The notes beneath the pieces were generated by a model that made no database searches, was not told where the DNA came from, and saw only the letters and a program-made list of their open reading frames with translations. DNA of 64,000 nt from Anaerotignum lactatifermentans (lineage in GTDB: Bacteria; Bacillota; Clostridia; Lachnospirales; Anaerotignaceae), in NCBI RefSeq assembly GCF_016902535.1, contig NZ_JACSNY010000001.1, positions 1 through 64,000 of the forward strand, read 5' to 3'. A program made the translations under genes and the position numbers. Shown in pieces: positions 35,972-44,875 of this stretch (position 1 is its first letter; each line of letters begins with the position of its first letter).

Positions 35972-36056
35972 TATGTGCTAAACTATTTTTATAAAAACCT
36001 CCTATGCTTTTCCTGTGTCCCGGCGGACGCCGGAACATAATCGCATAGGAGGTTTT
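35972..36056. repeat. Solo IS200 left-end palindrome (copy 2)
   Basis: About 80 percent identical to 1209-1293: TATGTGCTAAACT, then AAAACCTCCTATGC (35994-36007) and GCATAGGAGGTTTT (36043-36056) as perfect arms. No transposase gene follows; the tnpA start codon is lost. It sits between proS and the convergent PLP-enzyme gene, where it may serve as a terminator hairpin. Confidence 0.8.
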
Positions 36057-36163
36057 TCATTTCAATCCAAAGCGCACATGCCTTCTCCATCTTGGACCAA
36101 GGCACAAAAAAAGGAAGGCATCGTCAGAAAACGCGCCTTCCCCCATAGCTTTCTCATCTGCTG

Positions 36164-37447
36164 TTACATTTCTTTCAGTTCTACCAGACCCTTTTCATAC
36201 ATGCTCTGCAAAGACATAAGGATTCCCAGTTTTGCGTGGTACCATGTCAGTCCGCCCTGGAAATAAACAGAATACGGCGGACGCAGAGGACCATCGGCAC
36301 TCAGCTCAATGGAGGAACCCTGTACAAAGGCCCCTGCCGCCATAATAACGTCACAATTATAGCCGGGCATCGCATAAGGCTCCGGTCTGACATAGCTGTC
36401 TACAGGCGCTGCCGCCTGAATCCCCTCACAAAAGGCAATGAGACGCTCTGGTGTTCCCAGTTCCACCGCCTGAATGATGTCATGCCGGCTTTCAGTACTG
36501 TTGGGGATTACAGCAAACCCCAGTTTCTCATACACATTCGCCGCGAATATCGCCCCTTTCAGCGCGCCTGCGGAGACTGTAGGAGAAAGGAAAAAGCCCT
36601 GATACAAAGAACGCATCACATCCAGGCTGGCCCCAACTTCCTGCCCCAGACCGGGGGCGCTCAGACGATAAGCGCAGCGGTCAATGCACTCCTGTCTGCC
36701 GCAGATATAGCCGCCCACAGGGGCCAAACCGCCGCCGGGATTTTTAATCAGAGAACCAACGATCATATCTGCCCCCACGTCGGAAGGCTCTATTTTCTCC
36801 ACGAACTCCCCGTAGCAGTTATCTACCATACAGATCACATCGGGTTTGATGCTCTTTACAAAAGCGATTAGCTCCCCGATGCGGGATACAGAAAAGGTGG
36901 GACGCATCTGATAGCCCTTGGAACGCTGGATGGTCACCAGCTTTGTTTTTTCATTGATGGCTTTTCTAATATTCTCAAAATCGAAGCCACCATCAGGCAG
37001 AAGATCCACCTGTCTGTAAGAAACGCCGTATTCCGCCAGAGAGCAGGGAGATTTCCGAATACCAATAACCTCTTCCAATGTATCATAAGGCTTTCCGGCG
37101 GGAGAAAGAAGCTCGTCCCCCGGCAGCAGATTTGCGGACAGAGCGATAGCCAGCGCATGAGTGCCGCAAGTGATCTGCGGACGCACCAGCGCCGCTTCTG
37201 TATGGAAGCAGTCAGCGTAAACCTTTTCCAATACCTCTCGGCCCTGATCGTTATAGCCATAGCCCGTAGAACCGGCAAAACATTCCGCACTGACACGGTT
37301 TTTCTGCATAGCGCCGATGACCTTTGCCTGATTGTACTCCGCCACAGCGTCAATGGCCGTAAATCTGTCCTGTAATCCAGCCAGTATCTTTTCCCCAAAA
37401 GCCTCTACCTCCGGAGAAATCCCCAGCATTCCATAAATTGATTCCAT
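36164..37447 (-). CDS. PLP-dependent methionine gamma-lyase family protein (aluminium-resistance-like)
   Basis: A 427-residue fold-type I PLP enzyme of the YnbB/aluminium resistance family, annotated as methionine gamma-lyase-like. Blocks include the glycine-rich AGSTGYGYNDQGREVLE, RPQITCGTHALAIAL, the Asp of CMVDNCYGEF that contacts the PLP ring and the predicted Schiff-base lysine K235 in SLIKNPGGGLAP. The physiological substrate is not settled. It begins six bases after topB ends, with its ribosome binding site inside the topB tail, so the two share a transcript. Confidence 0.9.
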   Translation of the reverse strand: MESIYGMLGISPEVEAFGEKILAGLQDRFTAIDAVAEYNQAKVIGAMQKNRVSAECFAGSTGYGYNDQGREVLEKVYADCFHTEAALVRPQITCGTHALAIALSANLLPGDELLSPAGKPYDTLEEVIGIRKSPCSLAEYGVSYRQVDLLPDGGFDFENIRKAINEKTKLVTIQRSKGYQMRPTFSVSRIGELIAFVKSIKPDVICMVDNCYGEFVEKIEPSDVGADMIVGSLIKNPGGGLAPVGGYICGRQECIDRCAYRLSAPGLGQEVGASLDVMRSLYQGFFLSPTVSAGALKGAIFAANVYEKLGFAVIPNSTESRHDIIQAVELGTPERLIAFCEGIQAAAPVDSYVRPEPYAMPGYNCDVIMAAGAFVQGSSIELSADGPLRPPYSVYFQGGLTWYHAKLGILMSLQSMYEKGLVELKEM

Positions 37448-37453
37448 GTTTTC

Positions 37454-39610
37454 TTACTCCTTTTCCACTCTTGTTACATTCCGCAGTTCTGCCCGTCCAC
37501 TGCCGTCCGCGGCCAAAGCCAGTTCCGCCTTAGCTCGCTCTCCCGTCTGTGGCAGGACTACATCCAATCCTTCTATCTTCTGCTCTTTCAGCAGTTTTTT
37601 TACCATTTTCTCATCCAACATCAGTCCATAAGGCTTCAGGCTATCCTTCCACAAAGAATAGCCGCAGCCCCGTTTCCATTGAGAACAGAAAAATGCCCTG
37701 CTGTTTTCCAGTATATTTCCTTTTTGACAGACGGGGCACTTTCCAAGACCCTGCCTTCTGCCTTTTCCGCCCCGGTTGGGCTCCGGCGCGAATTCCACAT
37801 CTTTTTTATGTTCTCTGGCGTCCTCCACCAGAAAGCGGACATAACGCCGGATACTTTCCATAAACCGTTCCTCGGTCATTTTTCCTTTGGCGATAGAGGA
37901 AAGACCCTTCTCCCATTTGCCTGTGGTCTGAGGGGAACGCATCTGTTCCGGCACCACGGCAATAAGGTTGATCCCCTTTTCCGTAGGCACCAGCGTCTTT
38001 CCCTTCCGCACGATATAGCCCACTGTCAGCAGCCGCTCGATAATGGCCGCTCTGGTAGCGGGTGTGCCCAGTCCGCTGTCCTTCATCTGCTCCCGCAGAG
38101 CTTCGTCCTCCACAAACCGGCCCGCGTTTTCCATAGCCGACAGCAGCGTGCTTTCCGTATAGGGCGGCGGCGCCTTCGTTTTCTTCTGCAGAACCTCCGC
38201 TTTCTCTGTCATAACCTCCTGGCCTTCCGTCAGCGCTGGCAGCTTCTGATCCTCGGCGGCATCGCCTTTTTTCTTTTTCTTCGCCGTCTCCGGCGCAAAG
38301 GCTTTTTCTACCGCCTGCCAGCCCTCCTGAAGCACTACGATCCCTTTGGAAAGGAATCTGTCCTCTCCTGCCTGGGTATAGACCTTTGTGGTCTCATAGC
38401 GATAGGGCGGATAAAATACAGCCATAAACCGCCCCGCCACCAGACGAAATACCTTTCCTTCTTCCTCCGACAAATGATCCGTACGAATTTTCCCGTCTGT
38501 GGGGATGATGGCATGATGATCCGTCACCTTGCTGTTGTCTATGATCCTTTTGGTAAAGGTCACACCTTCCTCCGCCAGCGTTTTGGCGTAAGGCGCAAAT
38601 TCCTCCTGCTCCGCCAGCCGTTTCAGCGTATGGAGCACCTTTGGCTTCATATCCTCGCTGAGATAGCGGCTGTCCGTTCTGGGGTATGTGATGAGCTTAC
38701 GCTTTTCATATAAAGCCTGGGCGATGTCCAATGTCTTTTTCGCCGAAAATCCAAATTTCCGGTTGCACTCCCGCTGTAACTCCGTCAGATCATACAGCAG
38801 CGGCGGCGGCTGTTTCTTTTCCTCTTTTTCCAGCCTCAAAACAATGCCCGCTTTGCCTTTGACTCTGTCGGCAATGGTCTGCGCGTTCTCCCGCTGTTCC
38901 AGCTTCGTGTTTTCCTCTTTGTCAATGTATAAACCGCGATATGTTCCAAAATCCGCCTGTACCTCAAAATAATCCTTTGCCTGAAAAGCATCGATTTCCT
39001 TCTGCTTCTCTACGATCAGTGCCAATGTAGGCGTCTGTACCCGGCCAATACTCAAAAGAGCGTCATACCGCAGGGTATAAGCACGGGAGGCGTTCATCCC
39101 TACCAGCCAATCCGCTTCGGAGCGGCATCTGGCGGAGGCATACAGCAAATCATACTCCCGCCCGTCTTTCAACTGGGCAAAGCCTTCCCGGATGGCCGTT
39201 TCCGTCATGCTGGAGATCCAAAGCCTGCGGAACGGCTTGGTGCATTTCGTAATCTCATAAATATAGCGGAAGATCAGTTCCCCTTCCCGCCCACTGTCTG
39301 TGGCACAGATAATATCATCAATCTCTTTGCTGTGCATCCAATGATGAAGGATTTTCAGCTGGCTCCTTGTTTTGCCGATGGCCGTCAGCTTCATTTCTTC
39401 CGGCAGAATCGGCAAGGTCTGGAAACTCCACTTTTTATAGGCCGGATCATAGGCCTCCGGCTCCGCCAGAGTGACCAAATGGCCTACCGCCCAGGAAACT
39501 ACATATTTTTCGCCCAGCAGACATCCGTCACCGGACTTGCCCGCACCCAGTGTTTTCGCAATATCCCGTGCTACGGACGGTTTCTCCGCGATAACCAGTG
39601 TTTTTCCCAT
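37454..39610 (-). CDS. topB: DNA topoisomerase III
   Basis: Type IA topoisomerase that decatenates and relaxes DNA, 718 residues. TOPRIM domain at the N-terminus (VIAEKPSVARDIAKTL, then TDSGREGELIFRYI with the acidic metal site), the active-site tyrosine in LITYPRTDSRYLS, and a C-terminal zinc-ribbon-like part GKCPVCQKGNI...FFCSQWKRGCGYSLW. Start at 39610 behind GGAGGAGAG; an open stretch of 36 codons upstream is not conserved. Topoisomerase III genes occur both as chromosomal housekeeping genes and on conjugative elements; nothing else mobile is nearby. Confidence 0.96.
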   Translation of the reverse strand: MGKTLVIAEKPSVARDIAKTLGAGKSGDGCLLGEKYVVSWAVGHLVTLAEPEAYDPAYKKWSFQTLPILPEEMKLTAIGKTRSQLKILHHWMHSKEIDDIICATDSGREGELIFRYIYEITKCTKPFRRLWISSMTETAIREGFAQLKDGREYDLLYASARCRSEADWLVGMNASRAYTLRYDALLSIGRVQTPTLALIVEKQKEIDAFQAKDYFEVQADFGTYRGLYIDKEENTKLEQRENAQTIADRVKGKAGIVLRLEKEEKKQPPPLLYDLTELQRECNRKFGFSAKKTLDIAQALYEKRKLITYPRTDSRYLSEDMKPKVLHTLKRLAEQEEFAPYAKTLAEEGVTFTKRIIDNSKVTDHHAIIPTDGKIRTDHLSEEEGKVFRLVAGRFMAVFYPPYRYETTKVYTQAGEDRFLSKGIVVLQEGWQAVEKAFAPETAKKKKKGDAAEDQKLPALTEGQEVMTEKAEVLQKKTKAPPPYTESTLLSAMENAGRFVEDEALREQMKDSGLGTPATRAAIIERLLTVGYIVRKGKTLVPTEKGINLIAVVPEQMRSPQTTGKWEKGLSSIAKGKMTEERFMESIRRYVRFLVEDAREHKKDVEFAPEPNRGGKGRRQGLGKCPVCQKGNILENSRAFFCSQWKRGCGYSLWKDSLKPYGLMLDEKMVKKLLKEQKIEGLDVVLPQTGERAKAELALAADGSGRAELRNVTRVEKE

Positions 39611-39711
39611 TGCCTCTCCTCCTTTCTGCCGCATCATTAAAGTATACCATTCCCAGCAAAGAAAATCAAACATCTTCCGGCATACAAACCATCTTTTCCT
39701 TGTGATACAAG

Positions 39712-39740
39712 TTGACAAGCCCGGCCTTTTCTTCTAAAAT
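39712..39740 (+). promoter_or_regulatory. Sigma-A type promoter of degV
   Basis: TTGACA (39712-39717) and TAAAAT (39735-39740) with 17 bases between them; the leader is about 35 bases. Confidence 0.8.
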
Positions 39741-39780
39741 ATACAGGATATCATTAGAATGAAACAAGGAGGTCATCCTT

Positions 39781-40662
39781 ATGAGACCATATCAGATCAT
39801 TTCCGACAGTTCCTGCGACATTCCCGTTGGTCTGGCGTCTACGCTGGATCTGGGTATTGTGCCTTACTCCGCTTCTTTTGACGGTGTGGAGTACCACAAA
39901 GAGCTCCTGGACCTGACACCGGAAGAATTTTATGACAAAGTAAAGGAAAGCAAGACATATCCCCAGACGTCCCTGCCTCCCATTCAGGACTACATCGATG
40001 TATTCGAACCGTATTTAAAAGAAGGCAAGGATATTCTCTGCATCTGCCTGACGGCAAAATTCAGCGGTTCCTTCCAGAGCGCCAATAATGCCAAGCAGAT
40101 TCTGGAGGAAACCTATCCCGACAGCCGCATTGAAGTGGTAGACAGTATCGGCGCCACCGGTTCCCAGGGGCTTCTGGTCTATGAAGCCTGCCGGATGCGG
40201 GATACAGGCTATGATCTGGATCGGCTGGTGTCTACATTGGAACAGCAGAAACTGACCAGCAAAATCAATTTTACCATTGACTCCCTGGACTTCCTTCAGC
40301 ATGGCGGCAGAATCGGCAAAGCCACCGCTTTGGCCGGCGCCATTCTGAATATCAAGCCCATTATTGTCGTAAAAGAAGGCGAGCTGTTCCCGGAAAGCAA
40401 AGTCCGGGGCCACAAAAAAGCTCTGCGCGCCATTTTGGATATGACGGAAAAAGAAATCGGTGAAGTAAAAGACGATTACGAAATCTGCGTCATCCGTGCC
40501 GAAAAGGAACGGCAGGCGGCCGCCGAGGAAATCGCCGAGGAGCTTCGGAACAAAGGCTTCCATGTCATGGAAGATATCTGGCCTGTGGGCATTACCATTG
40601 GTACCCACTGCGGTCCCACCGCCGTCGGCATCTGCTATATCAAAAAATATGAAGCGCTGTAA
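39781..40662 (+). CDS. DegV family fatty-acid-binding protein
   Basis: A 293-residue protein of the DegV family, which binds a long-chain fatty acid; related FakB proteins hand fatty acids to the kinase FakA. Family marks: IISDSSCDIP at the N-terminus, TSLPPIQDYIDVFEPYL, CICLTAKFSGSFQSA (with the carboxylate-binding Ser/Thr), SLDFLQHGGRIGK and a C-terminal GTHCGPTAVGICY. AAGGAGG precedes the ATG. It is a single-gene unit with its own promoter and terminator. Confidence 0.93.
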   Translation: MRPYQIISDSSCDIPVGLASTLDLGIVPYSASFDGVEYHKELLDLTPEEFYDKVKESKTYPQTSLPPIQDYIDVFEPYLKEGKDILCICLTAKFSGSFQSANNAKQILEETYPDSRIEVVDSIGATGSQGLLVYEACRMRDTGYDLDRLVSTLEQQKLTSKINFTIDSLDFLQHGGRIGKATALAGAILNIKPIIVVKEGELFPESKVRGHKKALRAILDMTEKEIGEVKDDYEICVIRAEKERQAAAEEIAEELRNKGFHVMEDIWPVGITIGTHCGPTAVGICYIKKYEAL

Positions 40663-40672
40663 TTTTTATTGA

Positions 40673-40716
40673 AAAAAACAGGCAGAAGATCTCTAAAAAT
40701 CTTCCGCCTGTTTTTT
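40673..40716 (+). terminator. Terminator of degV
   Basis: AACAGGCAGAAGAT pairs with ATCTTCCGCCTGTT over 40677-40711 with one mismatch, followed by a T run. Confidence 0.8.
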
Positions 40717-40794
40717 ACTGTTTTCCACAAACACCATCATCCATTTTGGTACAAACAGCTCCTCTTTGAGGAAACAACTCCACCCAAACGAAAC

Positions 40795-40830
40795 TGCCGG
40801 AATCCTCTTTGTTTTATGAGAATTCCGGCA
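40795..40830. repeat. Palindromic intergenic repeat (copy C)
   Basis: TGCCGGAATCCTC (40795-40807) and GAGAATTCCGGCA (40818-40830) form a stem with one mismatch, followed by ATATTTGTTTTCTTA, as at 16549-16598. It lies between degV and the convergent XRE-cupin gene. Confidence 0.75.
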
Positions 40831-40864
40831 ATATTTGTTTTCTTACAAAGATATATCTTCTCTT

Positions 40865-41419
40865 TTAATAAAAGGCTGGCGCGATCACACCGATGGCCTC
40901 CACATCCTCCTCACCGGGATTATAAAGCTGATGGGGCGTATTGGGCGGTACATAAATGCAGTCTCCTTCGTTGACGGCATATACCTCATCCCGGATATGA
41001 TACTCCAAAGATCCCTTCAGCACATAGGTGGATTCCGCCGCTTCATGACTCTGGATACAGGGACTCCCCCAGCTTTTCGGCGAAATCTTATAATAAATAA
41101 TTTCCATCTGGGTACAGACTTCCTTGCTTCTGCTGTAAGGCGTCAAAAACTGATACTCAATATTGGTATCCGGGAATCGGATCTTTGTCCGTTTTTCCTT
41201 GGTCGTAACCACCACTTCCGTTTTTTCATCCTCGGAAAACAAAGAAACCAGCGGCACCTCTGCCGCTTCCGCGATCCGCATCAGTACAGCCAAAGAAGGA
41301 CTGATGAGATTGCGCTCGATCTGCGAAATATATCCAGGCGTAACATCCGCCTTTTCTGCCAATTCTTTTGCTGTGATCCCTTTTTCCATACGGATCGCCT
41401 TTATTTTTTCTCCTACCAT
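40865..41419 (-). CDS. XRE-family regulator with cupin domain
   Basis: A 184-residue transcription factor with a Cro/C1 helix-turn-helix at about 6-60 (ITAKELAEKADVTPGYISQIE) and a C-terminal cupin (about 105-180) that keeps GSLEYHIRDEVYAVNEGDCIYVP and PHQLYNP. It is the PuuR/polyamine-regulator type of architecture; the effector is unknown. The ATG at 41419 follows GAGGTGC; a GTG three codons earlier overlaps the site. A stand-alone gene, it may control the AEC transporter upstream. Confidence 0.9.
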   Translation of the reverse strand: MVGEKIKAIRMEKGITAKELAEKADVTPGYISQIERNLISPSLAVLMRIAEAAEVPLVSLFSEDEKTEVVVTTKEKRTKIRFPDTNIEYQFLTPYSRSKEVCTQMEIIYYKISPKSWGSPCIQSHEAAESTYVLKGSLEYHIRDEVYAVNEGDCIYVPPNTPHQLYNPGEEDVEAIGVIAPAFY

Positions 41420-41512
41420 AAAATGCACCTCGCTTCTCTGGTATCATTTTACAGCGAAAAATAGCGGAACGCAAGAACCGGCAAAAAGGCATAAAAGCTT
41501 ACTTTGGCGAAA

Positions 41513-41555
41513 AAAACCGCTGATTCCGGGCTTTTCTCAGACATCAGCGGCTTTT
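41513..41555 (-). terminator. Terminator downstream of the AEC transporter
   Basis: AAAACCGCTGAT (41513-41524) pairs with ATCAGCGGCTTTT (41543-41555) apart from one base; T runs lie on both sides. It is 120 bases after the transporter stop. Confidence 0.75.
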
Positions 41556-41673
41556 TTTCTATTAAATTTCAGCACATTCCACATGATATTGTACTTAAAT
41601 TTATGCACTTAGTTATAAAAACTTTTGTTTTCCCAGGAAAGGCATTTTGGCACTTTTGCCTCTTGTCAAACAT

Positions 41674-42591
41674 TCAGGATATTCCCATGACCACCAGCAA
41701 AACAGTAATCACAAAAAGGCTCACCGGCAGCATAATGGAATTCAGAACTGCCGCCACAGAACGGCTGTACCCGCAGCGTTCCGTATAAACGGGGCCAACG
41801 CTGAGAATGGGGCCAAAGACGACCAGCGCCAGAATACGGCGGTATTCCAGGGGCACCGGCAGACAGAAGTAGAAAAACAGCGCAAACAAAATGGCTGTGG
41901 AAAACCGGATGCAGATCACCTCTACCATATCTCTGACCTGGCTGCGTTCAAATTTCACCTCAAAAAGCAGGCCAATCAGAAACATGGCTAAGAAAGGATT
42001 TGCCTGGCCGATCATTCCCGCAACTGTATAGACCGGTGTAAAGAAATGCAGATTCAGTACCGCCATTACAATCATGACCAGATAAGTCACAAAAGGCACC
42101 GAAGAAAACAAAATATGCGCGATTTCTTTTTTCGTTGGTTTATGTTCCCCGCCTGCCACGATCATAGCGATTGTAAAGGTGATGCCAAAGCACATCATGG
42201 CGTTGCTGACATCGAACATGCAGATAATCCCCACACTTTCCGGCGGGAAAAAGCTTTGCAGATACGGCAATACACAAAGCCCCAGATTGTACCCCGCCCC
42301 GTTAATCAGGAAAAACCCCCGTCTGGCAGGTGCCATTTTTCTGGTCAGGATCAACACCAAACCGATCACAACAAAGTTTGTGGCAAAACCCATGGCAATG
42401 GGAATCAAATGACTGGGCTGAAACTGCAAGGACGCGAAATTGCTGATGATGGCCATTGGCAGAGTCACCTTCAGTACCAGCTTCGCGATCACATCTCCAT
42501 CTTTAGCGGAAAACAAACCAATCCGTTTCAGGACATAGCCTAATAAAATCATAAATAAAAAGCCAAAGGCTTTTATCAATATTCCTTCCAT
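41674..42591 (-). CDS. AEC family transporter (auxin efflux carrier-like permease)
   Basis: A 305-residue membrane protein with about ten hydrophobic segments arranged as two halves of five, as in the AEC family, with the discontinuous-helix region GYNLGLCVLPYLQSFF and the C-terminal SVAAVLNSIMLPVSLFVITVLLV. Bacterial members export or import organic acids such as malate; the substrate here is unknown. A terminator follows it and an XRE-cupin gene lies downstream. Confidence 0.9.
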   Translation of the reverse strand: MEGILIKAFGFLFMILLGYVLKRIGLFSAKDGDVIAKLVLKVTLPMAIISNFASLQFQPSHLIPIAMGFATNFVVIGLVLILTRKMAPARRGFFLINGAGYNLGLCVLPYLQSFFPPESVGIICMFDVSNAMMCFGITFTIAMIVAGGEHKPTKKEIAHILFSSVPFVTYLVMIVMAVLNLHFFTPVYTVAGMIGQANPFLAMFLIGLLFEVKFERSQVRDMVEVICIRFSTAILFALFFYFCLPVPLEYRRILALVVFGPILSVGPVYTERCGYSRSVAAVLNSIMLPVSLFVITVLLVVMGIS

Positions 42592-42623
42592 TGGAAAACT
42601 CCCCCCTGTTTTTCCGCGCAGAA

Positions 42624-42650
42624 AAAGACCTTCCGTAAAAGAAGGTCTTT
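42624..42650 (-). terminator. Terminator of infC-rpmI-rplT
   Basis: AAAGACCTTC (42624-42633) pairs with GAAGGTCTTT (42641-42650), with A and T runs. Confidence 0.8.
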
Positions 42651-42670
42651 ATTCTTTTGCTGTGTTGTTA

Positions 42671-43027
42671 TCAGCTCAATTTTGCTTTTGCTGTGTTCAC
42701 CAGTGTTGTGAAAGCAGCGGGATCGGAAACTGCCAGTTCTGCCAGCATCTTTCTGTTGATGTTAACATCAGCCAGTTTCAGGCCGTGCATCAGTTTGCTG
42801 TAAGAAATGTCGTTCATTCTTGCTGCTGCGTTGATTCTTGTGATCCACAGACTTCTGTAATCTCTCTTTGTCTGTTTTCTGCCGGCAAATGCGAATGCCA
42901 TTGCCTTCATAACGGACTGTTTTGCTACTCTGTACTGTTTGCTTCTAGCACCACGGTAGCCTCTAGCCAGTTTCAGAACCTTTTTATGTTTTTTTCTAGC
43001 GTTCAATGCGCCTTTTACTCTTGCCAT
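42671..43027 (-). CDS. rplT: 50S ribosomal protein L20
   Basis: A 118-residue basic protein of the large subunit, needed for early 50S assembly; starts [16 protein letters not shown] and contains the conserved [16 protein letters not shown]. In Firmicutes L20 also represses its own operon by binding the leader RNA. It is the last gene of infC-rpmI-rplT, 31 bases after rpmI. Confidence 0.98.
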   Translation of the reverse strand: MARVKGALNARKKHKKVLKLARGYRGARSKQYRVAKQSVMKAMAFAFAGRKQTKRDYRSLWITRINAAARMNDISYSKLMHGLKLADVNINRKMLAELAVSDPAAFTTLVNTAKAKLS

Positions 43028-43058
43028 CTTAAAGTCCTCCTAAAAAATATACTCGAAA

Positions 43059-43259
43059 TTATGCGTAGGGTAACAGTCTCTTCTTTACGCTGTTCAGTAC
43101 AGTCTTGTCTACTGTTGTAGCGTGTCTCAAATTTCTTTTTCTCTTTCTGGACTTTTTGCCAAGAATGTGCTGTGTGTTAGATTTCTGTCTTTTCAGCTGA
43201 CCAGTTGCAGTCATTTTAAATCTTTTTGCTGCTGCTTTTTTTGTTTTCAACTTAGGCAT
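43059..43259 (-). CDS. rpmI: 50S ribosomal protein L35
   Basis: A 66-residue basic protein, [20 protein letters not shown] at the N-terminus, with the [11 protein letters not shown] core. It lies between infC and rplT, the usual order, with AGGAGG before the start. Confidence 0.98.
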   Translation of the reverse strand: MPKLKTKKAAAKRFKMTATGQLKRQKSNTQHILGKKSRKRKRNLRHATTVDKTVLNSVKKRLLPYA

Positions 43260-43311
43260 TGTTGTAATCCTCCTAAAAATCTTAATTATTGTTTCTTCCG
43301 CAGGCTGTTTC

Positions 43312-43818
43312 TCAGCCCTTCGGTGCCAGGAACATCACCAGGCTCTTGCCTTCCATTTTCGGTTCTTTGTCGACCACACCAAATTCCGCGGTTTCCTTTG
43401 CGAAGTTCTCCAGGATCACCATACCAGCTTTGGAATGACCGATTTCACGACCTCTAAAACGGATGCTTACCTTGACCTTATCCCCATTTTTCAAAAATTC
43501 ATTGGCCTTCTTGACCTTTACCTGAACATCATGTGTATCGATACTGGGGGACAAACGCAGTTCCTTAACGTCCACAGTTTTCTGTTTCTTTCTCGCTTCT
43601 TTTTCCTTTTTCGCCTGATCGAATTTGTACTTACCGTAATCCATGATTCGACATACGGGCGGTTTCGCTGTCGGAGCGATCTTTACCAGATCCAGTTTCT
43701 TTTCGTCTGCGATCTTCTGGGCGTCTCTGGAAGACATAATTCCAAGCTGTTCGCCATTCTCGTCAATCAGTCGGATTTCCTTGTCCCGAATCTGTTCGTT
43801 AATCATTAAGTCAGTAAT
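43312..43818 (-). CDS. infC: Translation initiation factor IF-3, probable AUU start
   Basis: Binds the 30S subunit and proofreads start codon and initiator tRNA. The product of 168 residues has the N-domain [20 protein letters not shown], a lysine-rich linker helix and the C-domain [16 protein letters not shown]...[13 protein letters not shown]. No ATG or GTG fits. AGGAGGT (43827-43833) stands eight bases from ATT (43816-43818), which yields MTDLMINEQ, in register with the Bacillus subtilis protein; a TTG two codons upstream is only two bases from the site. An AUU start is known for IF-3 in other bacteria and lets the factor repress itself. Confidence 0.93.
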   Translation of the reverse strand: MTDLMINEQIRDKEIRLIDENGEQLGIMSSRDAQKIADEKKLDLVKIAPTAKPPVCRIMDYGKYKFDQAKKEKEARKKQKTVDVKELRLSPSIDTHDVQVKVKKANEFLKNGDKVKVSIRFRGREIGHSKAGMVILENFAKETAEFGVVDKEPKMEGKSLVMFLAPKG

Positions 43819-43834
43819 AGCCAAGCACCTCCTA

Positions 43835-44000
43835 AATTTAAAAAATAGTTTCCTGTTTCACCAAACTGCCGCATCAAAAAATGCGCCGGAAGAAATCCGC
43901 CGCACACACAGAAAAACAGAGCAACCTCTGTTTTATTACACTGTATTAACCTTATCAGCCTTTGCCATAAGGTGAGAAGCGGAACTTCTTCTTTGTTACC
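43835..44000 (-). promoter_or_regulatory. infC operon leader, probable L20 leader RNA
   Basis: About 170 untranslated bases between the promoter and infC. On the minus strand they include GAAGTTCCGCTTC and a CACCTTATGGCAAAGGCTGA segment with a later GATAAGG that can pair, then a terminator-like hairpin AAACAGAG/CTCTGTTT (43914-43933) with a T run. This suits the L20 leader of Firmicutes, which attenuates transcription when L20 binds. I judged by layout and context, not by a covariance search. Confidence 0.65.
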
Positions 44001-44006
44001 TGAAAC

Positions 44007-44035
44007 AGTATACCATTCTTTTCCCCGATTGTAAA
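44007..44035 (-). promoter_or_regulatory. Promoter of infC-rpmI-rplT
   Basis: TTTACA (44030-44035) and TATACT (44007-44012) on the minus strand, 17 bases apart. Confidence 0.75.
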
Positions 44036-44046
44036 GTATTTTTTCA

Positions 44047-44082
44047 AAAAAGGCTCTGCTTCTTTTGCGGGAAGCAAAGCCA
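44047..44082 (-). terminator. Terminator of the fatty acid synthesis operon
   Basis: GGCTCTGCTTC (44052-44062) pairs with GAAGCAAAGCC (44071-44081) apart from one position; a T run follows on the minus strand. It stands just after accA. Confidence 0.8.
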
Positions 44083-44089
44083 GATCATA

Positions 44090-44875
44090 TTAGCCTTCCT
44101 GATATACGCCCAGCTTACGGAATCTTTCATAACGGATTTTGGAAAGCTCCTCTCCGGAATATGCCGTCAGGTCTTTCAGATCCGCCAGAAGGGTCTCCTT
44201 CATCTCGGCGCACATCTGTTCAAAGTTGTCGAAATCCTCTTTCAGGATCTCTTCCGCCACACCGAAGTGTTTCATATCCTCGGCGGTAATATGCAGACAC
44301 TCTGCCGCCGCAGGCGCCTCCTTGGCGTCTTCCCAGAGGATGCTGGCACAGCCCTCGGGAGAAATTACGGAAAATACGGAATTTTCCAGCATATACAGCT
44401 TATTGGCAACCGACAGAGCCAACGCGCCGCCGCTGCCGCCTTCTCCGATGACAATGGTAATGATGGGTGTTTTCAGCCGCATCATTTCCAGCAGATTATC
44501 GGCAATCGCCTGCCCCTGACCACGTTCTTCCGCCTCTTCGCCGCAGAAAGCGCCGGAGGTATCCACAAAACAGATGACCGGACGGGAGAATTTTTCCGCC
44601 TGTTTCATCAGACGAAGGGCCTTCCGATAGCCCTCCGGCATAGGACAGCCAAAATTGCAGCGGATTCTTTCCTGCAGATCTCTGCCCCGCTCGATGCCGA
44701 TAAACGTTACCGGCGTCTCTCCCAGATAGCCAATGCCGCCAATGATGGCCTCATCATCGGCGAATTTTCTGTCACCGTGAAGTTCCAGCTTCTCTGTAAA
44801 CAACTGCTCAATATAGGCACGGGATGTGGGACGGTTCTGATCTCTTGCCGCCTGTAATCTTTCATAAGCCGTCAT
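44090..44875 (-). CDS. accA: Acetyl-CoA carboxylase carboxyltransferase subunit alpha
   Basis: Together with AccD transfers the carboxyl group from carboxybiotin to acetyl-CoA, giving malonyl-CoA. The 261-residue crotonase-fold protein includes RPVICFVDTSGAFCGEEAEERGQ and GEGGSGGALALSVANKLYMLENSVFSVISPE, here seen as separate blocks. It is shorter than the 319-residue E. coli form, as is usual in clostridia. Its ATG overlaps the accD stop by four bases. Last gene of the operon. Confidence 0.96.
   Translation of the reverse strand: MTAYERLQAARDQNRPTSRAYIEQLFTEKLELHGDRKFADDEAIIGGIGYLGETPVTFIGIERGRDLQERIRCNFGCPMPEGYRKALRLMKQAEKFSRPVICFVDTSGAFCGEEAEERGQGQAIADNLLEMMRLKTPIITIVIGEGGSGGALALSVANKLYMLENSVFSVISPEGCASILWEDAKEAPAAAECLHITAEDMKHFGVAEEILKEDFDNFEQMCAEMKETLLADLKDLTAYSGEELSKIRYERFRKLGVYQEG

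Noticed and set aside
37454-39610. topB as a sign of a conjugative element
   Set aside because: No relaxase, coupling protein, integrase or VirB-type gene is nearby, and it is coupled to a chromosomal PLP-enzyme gene.
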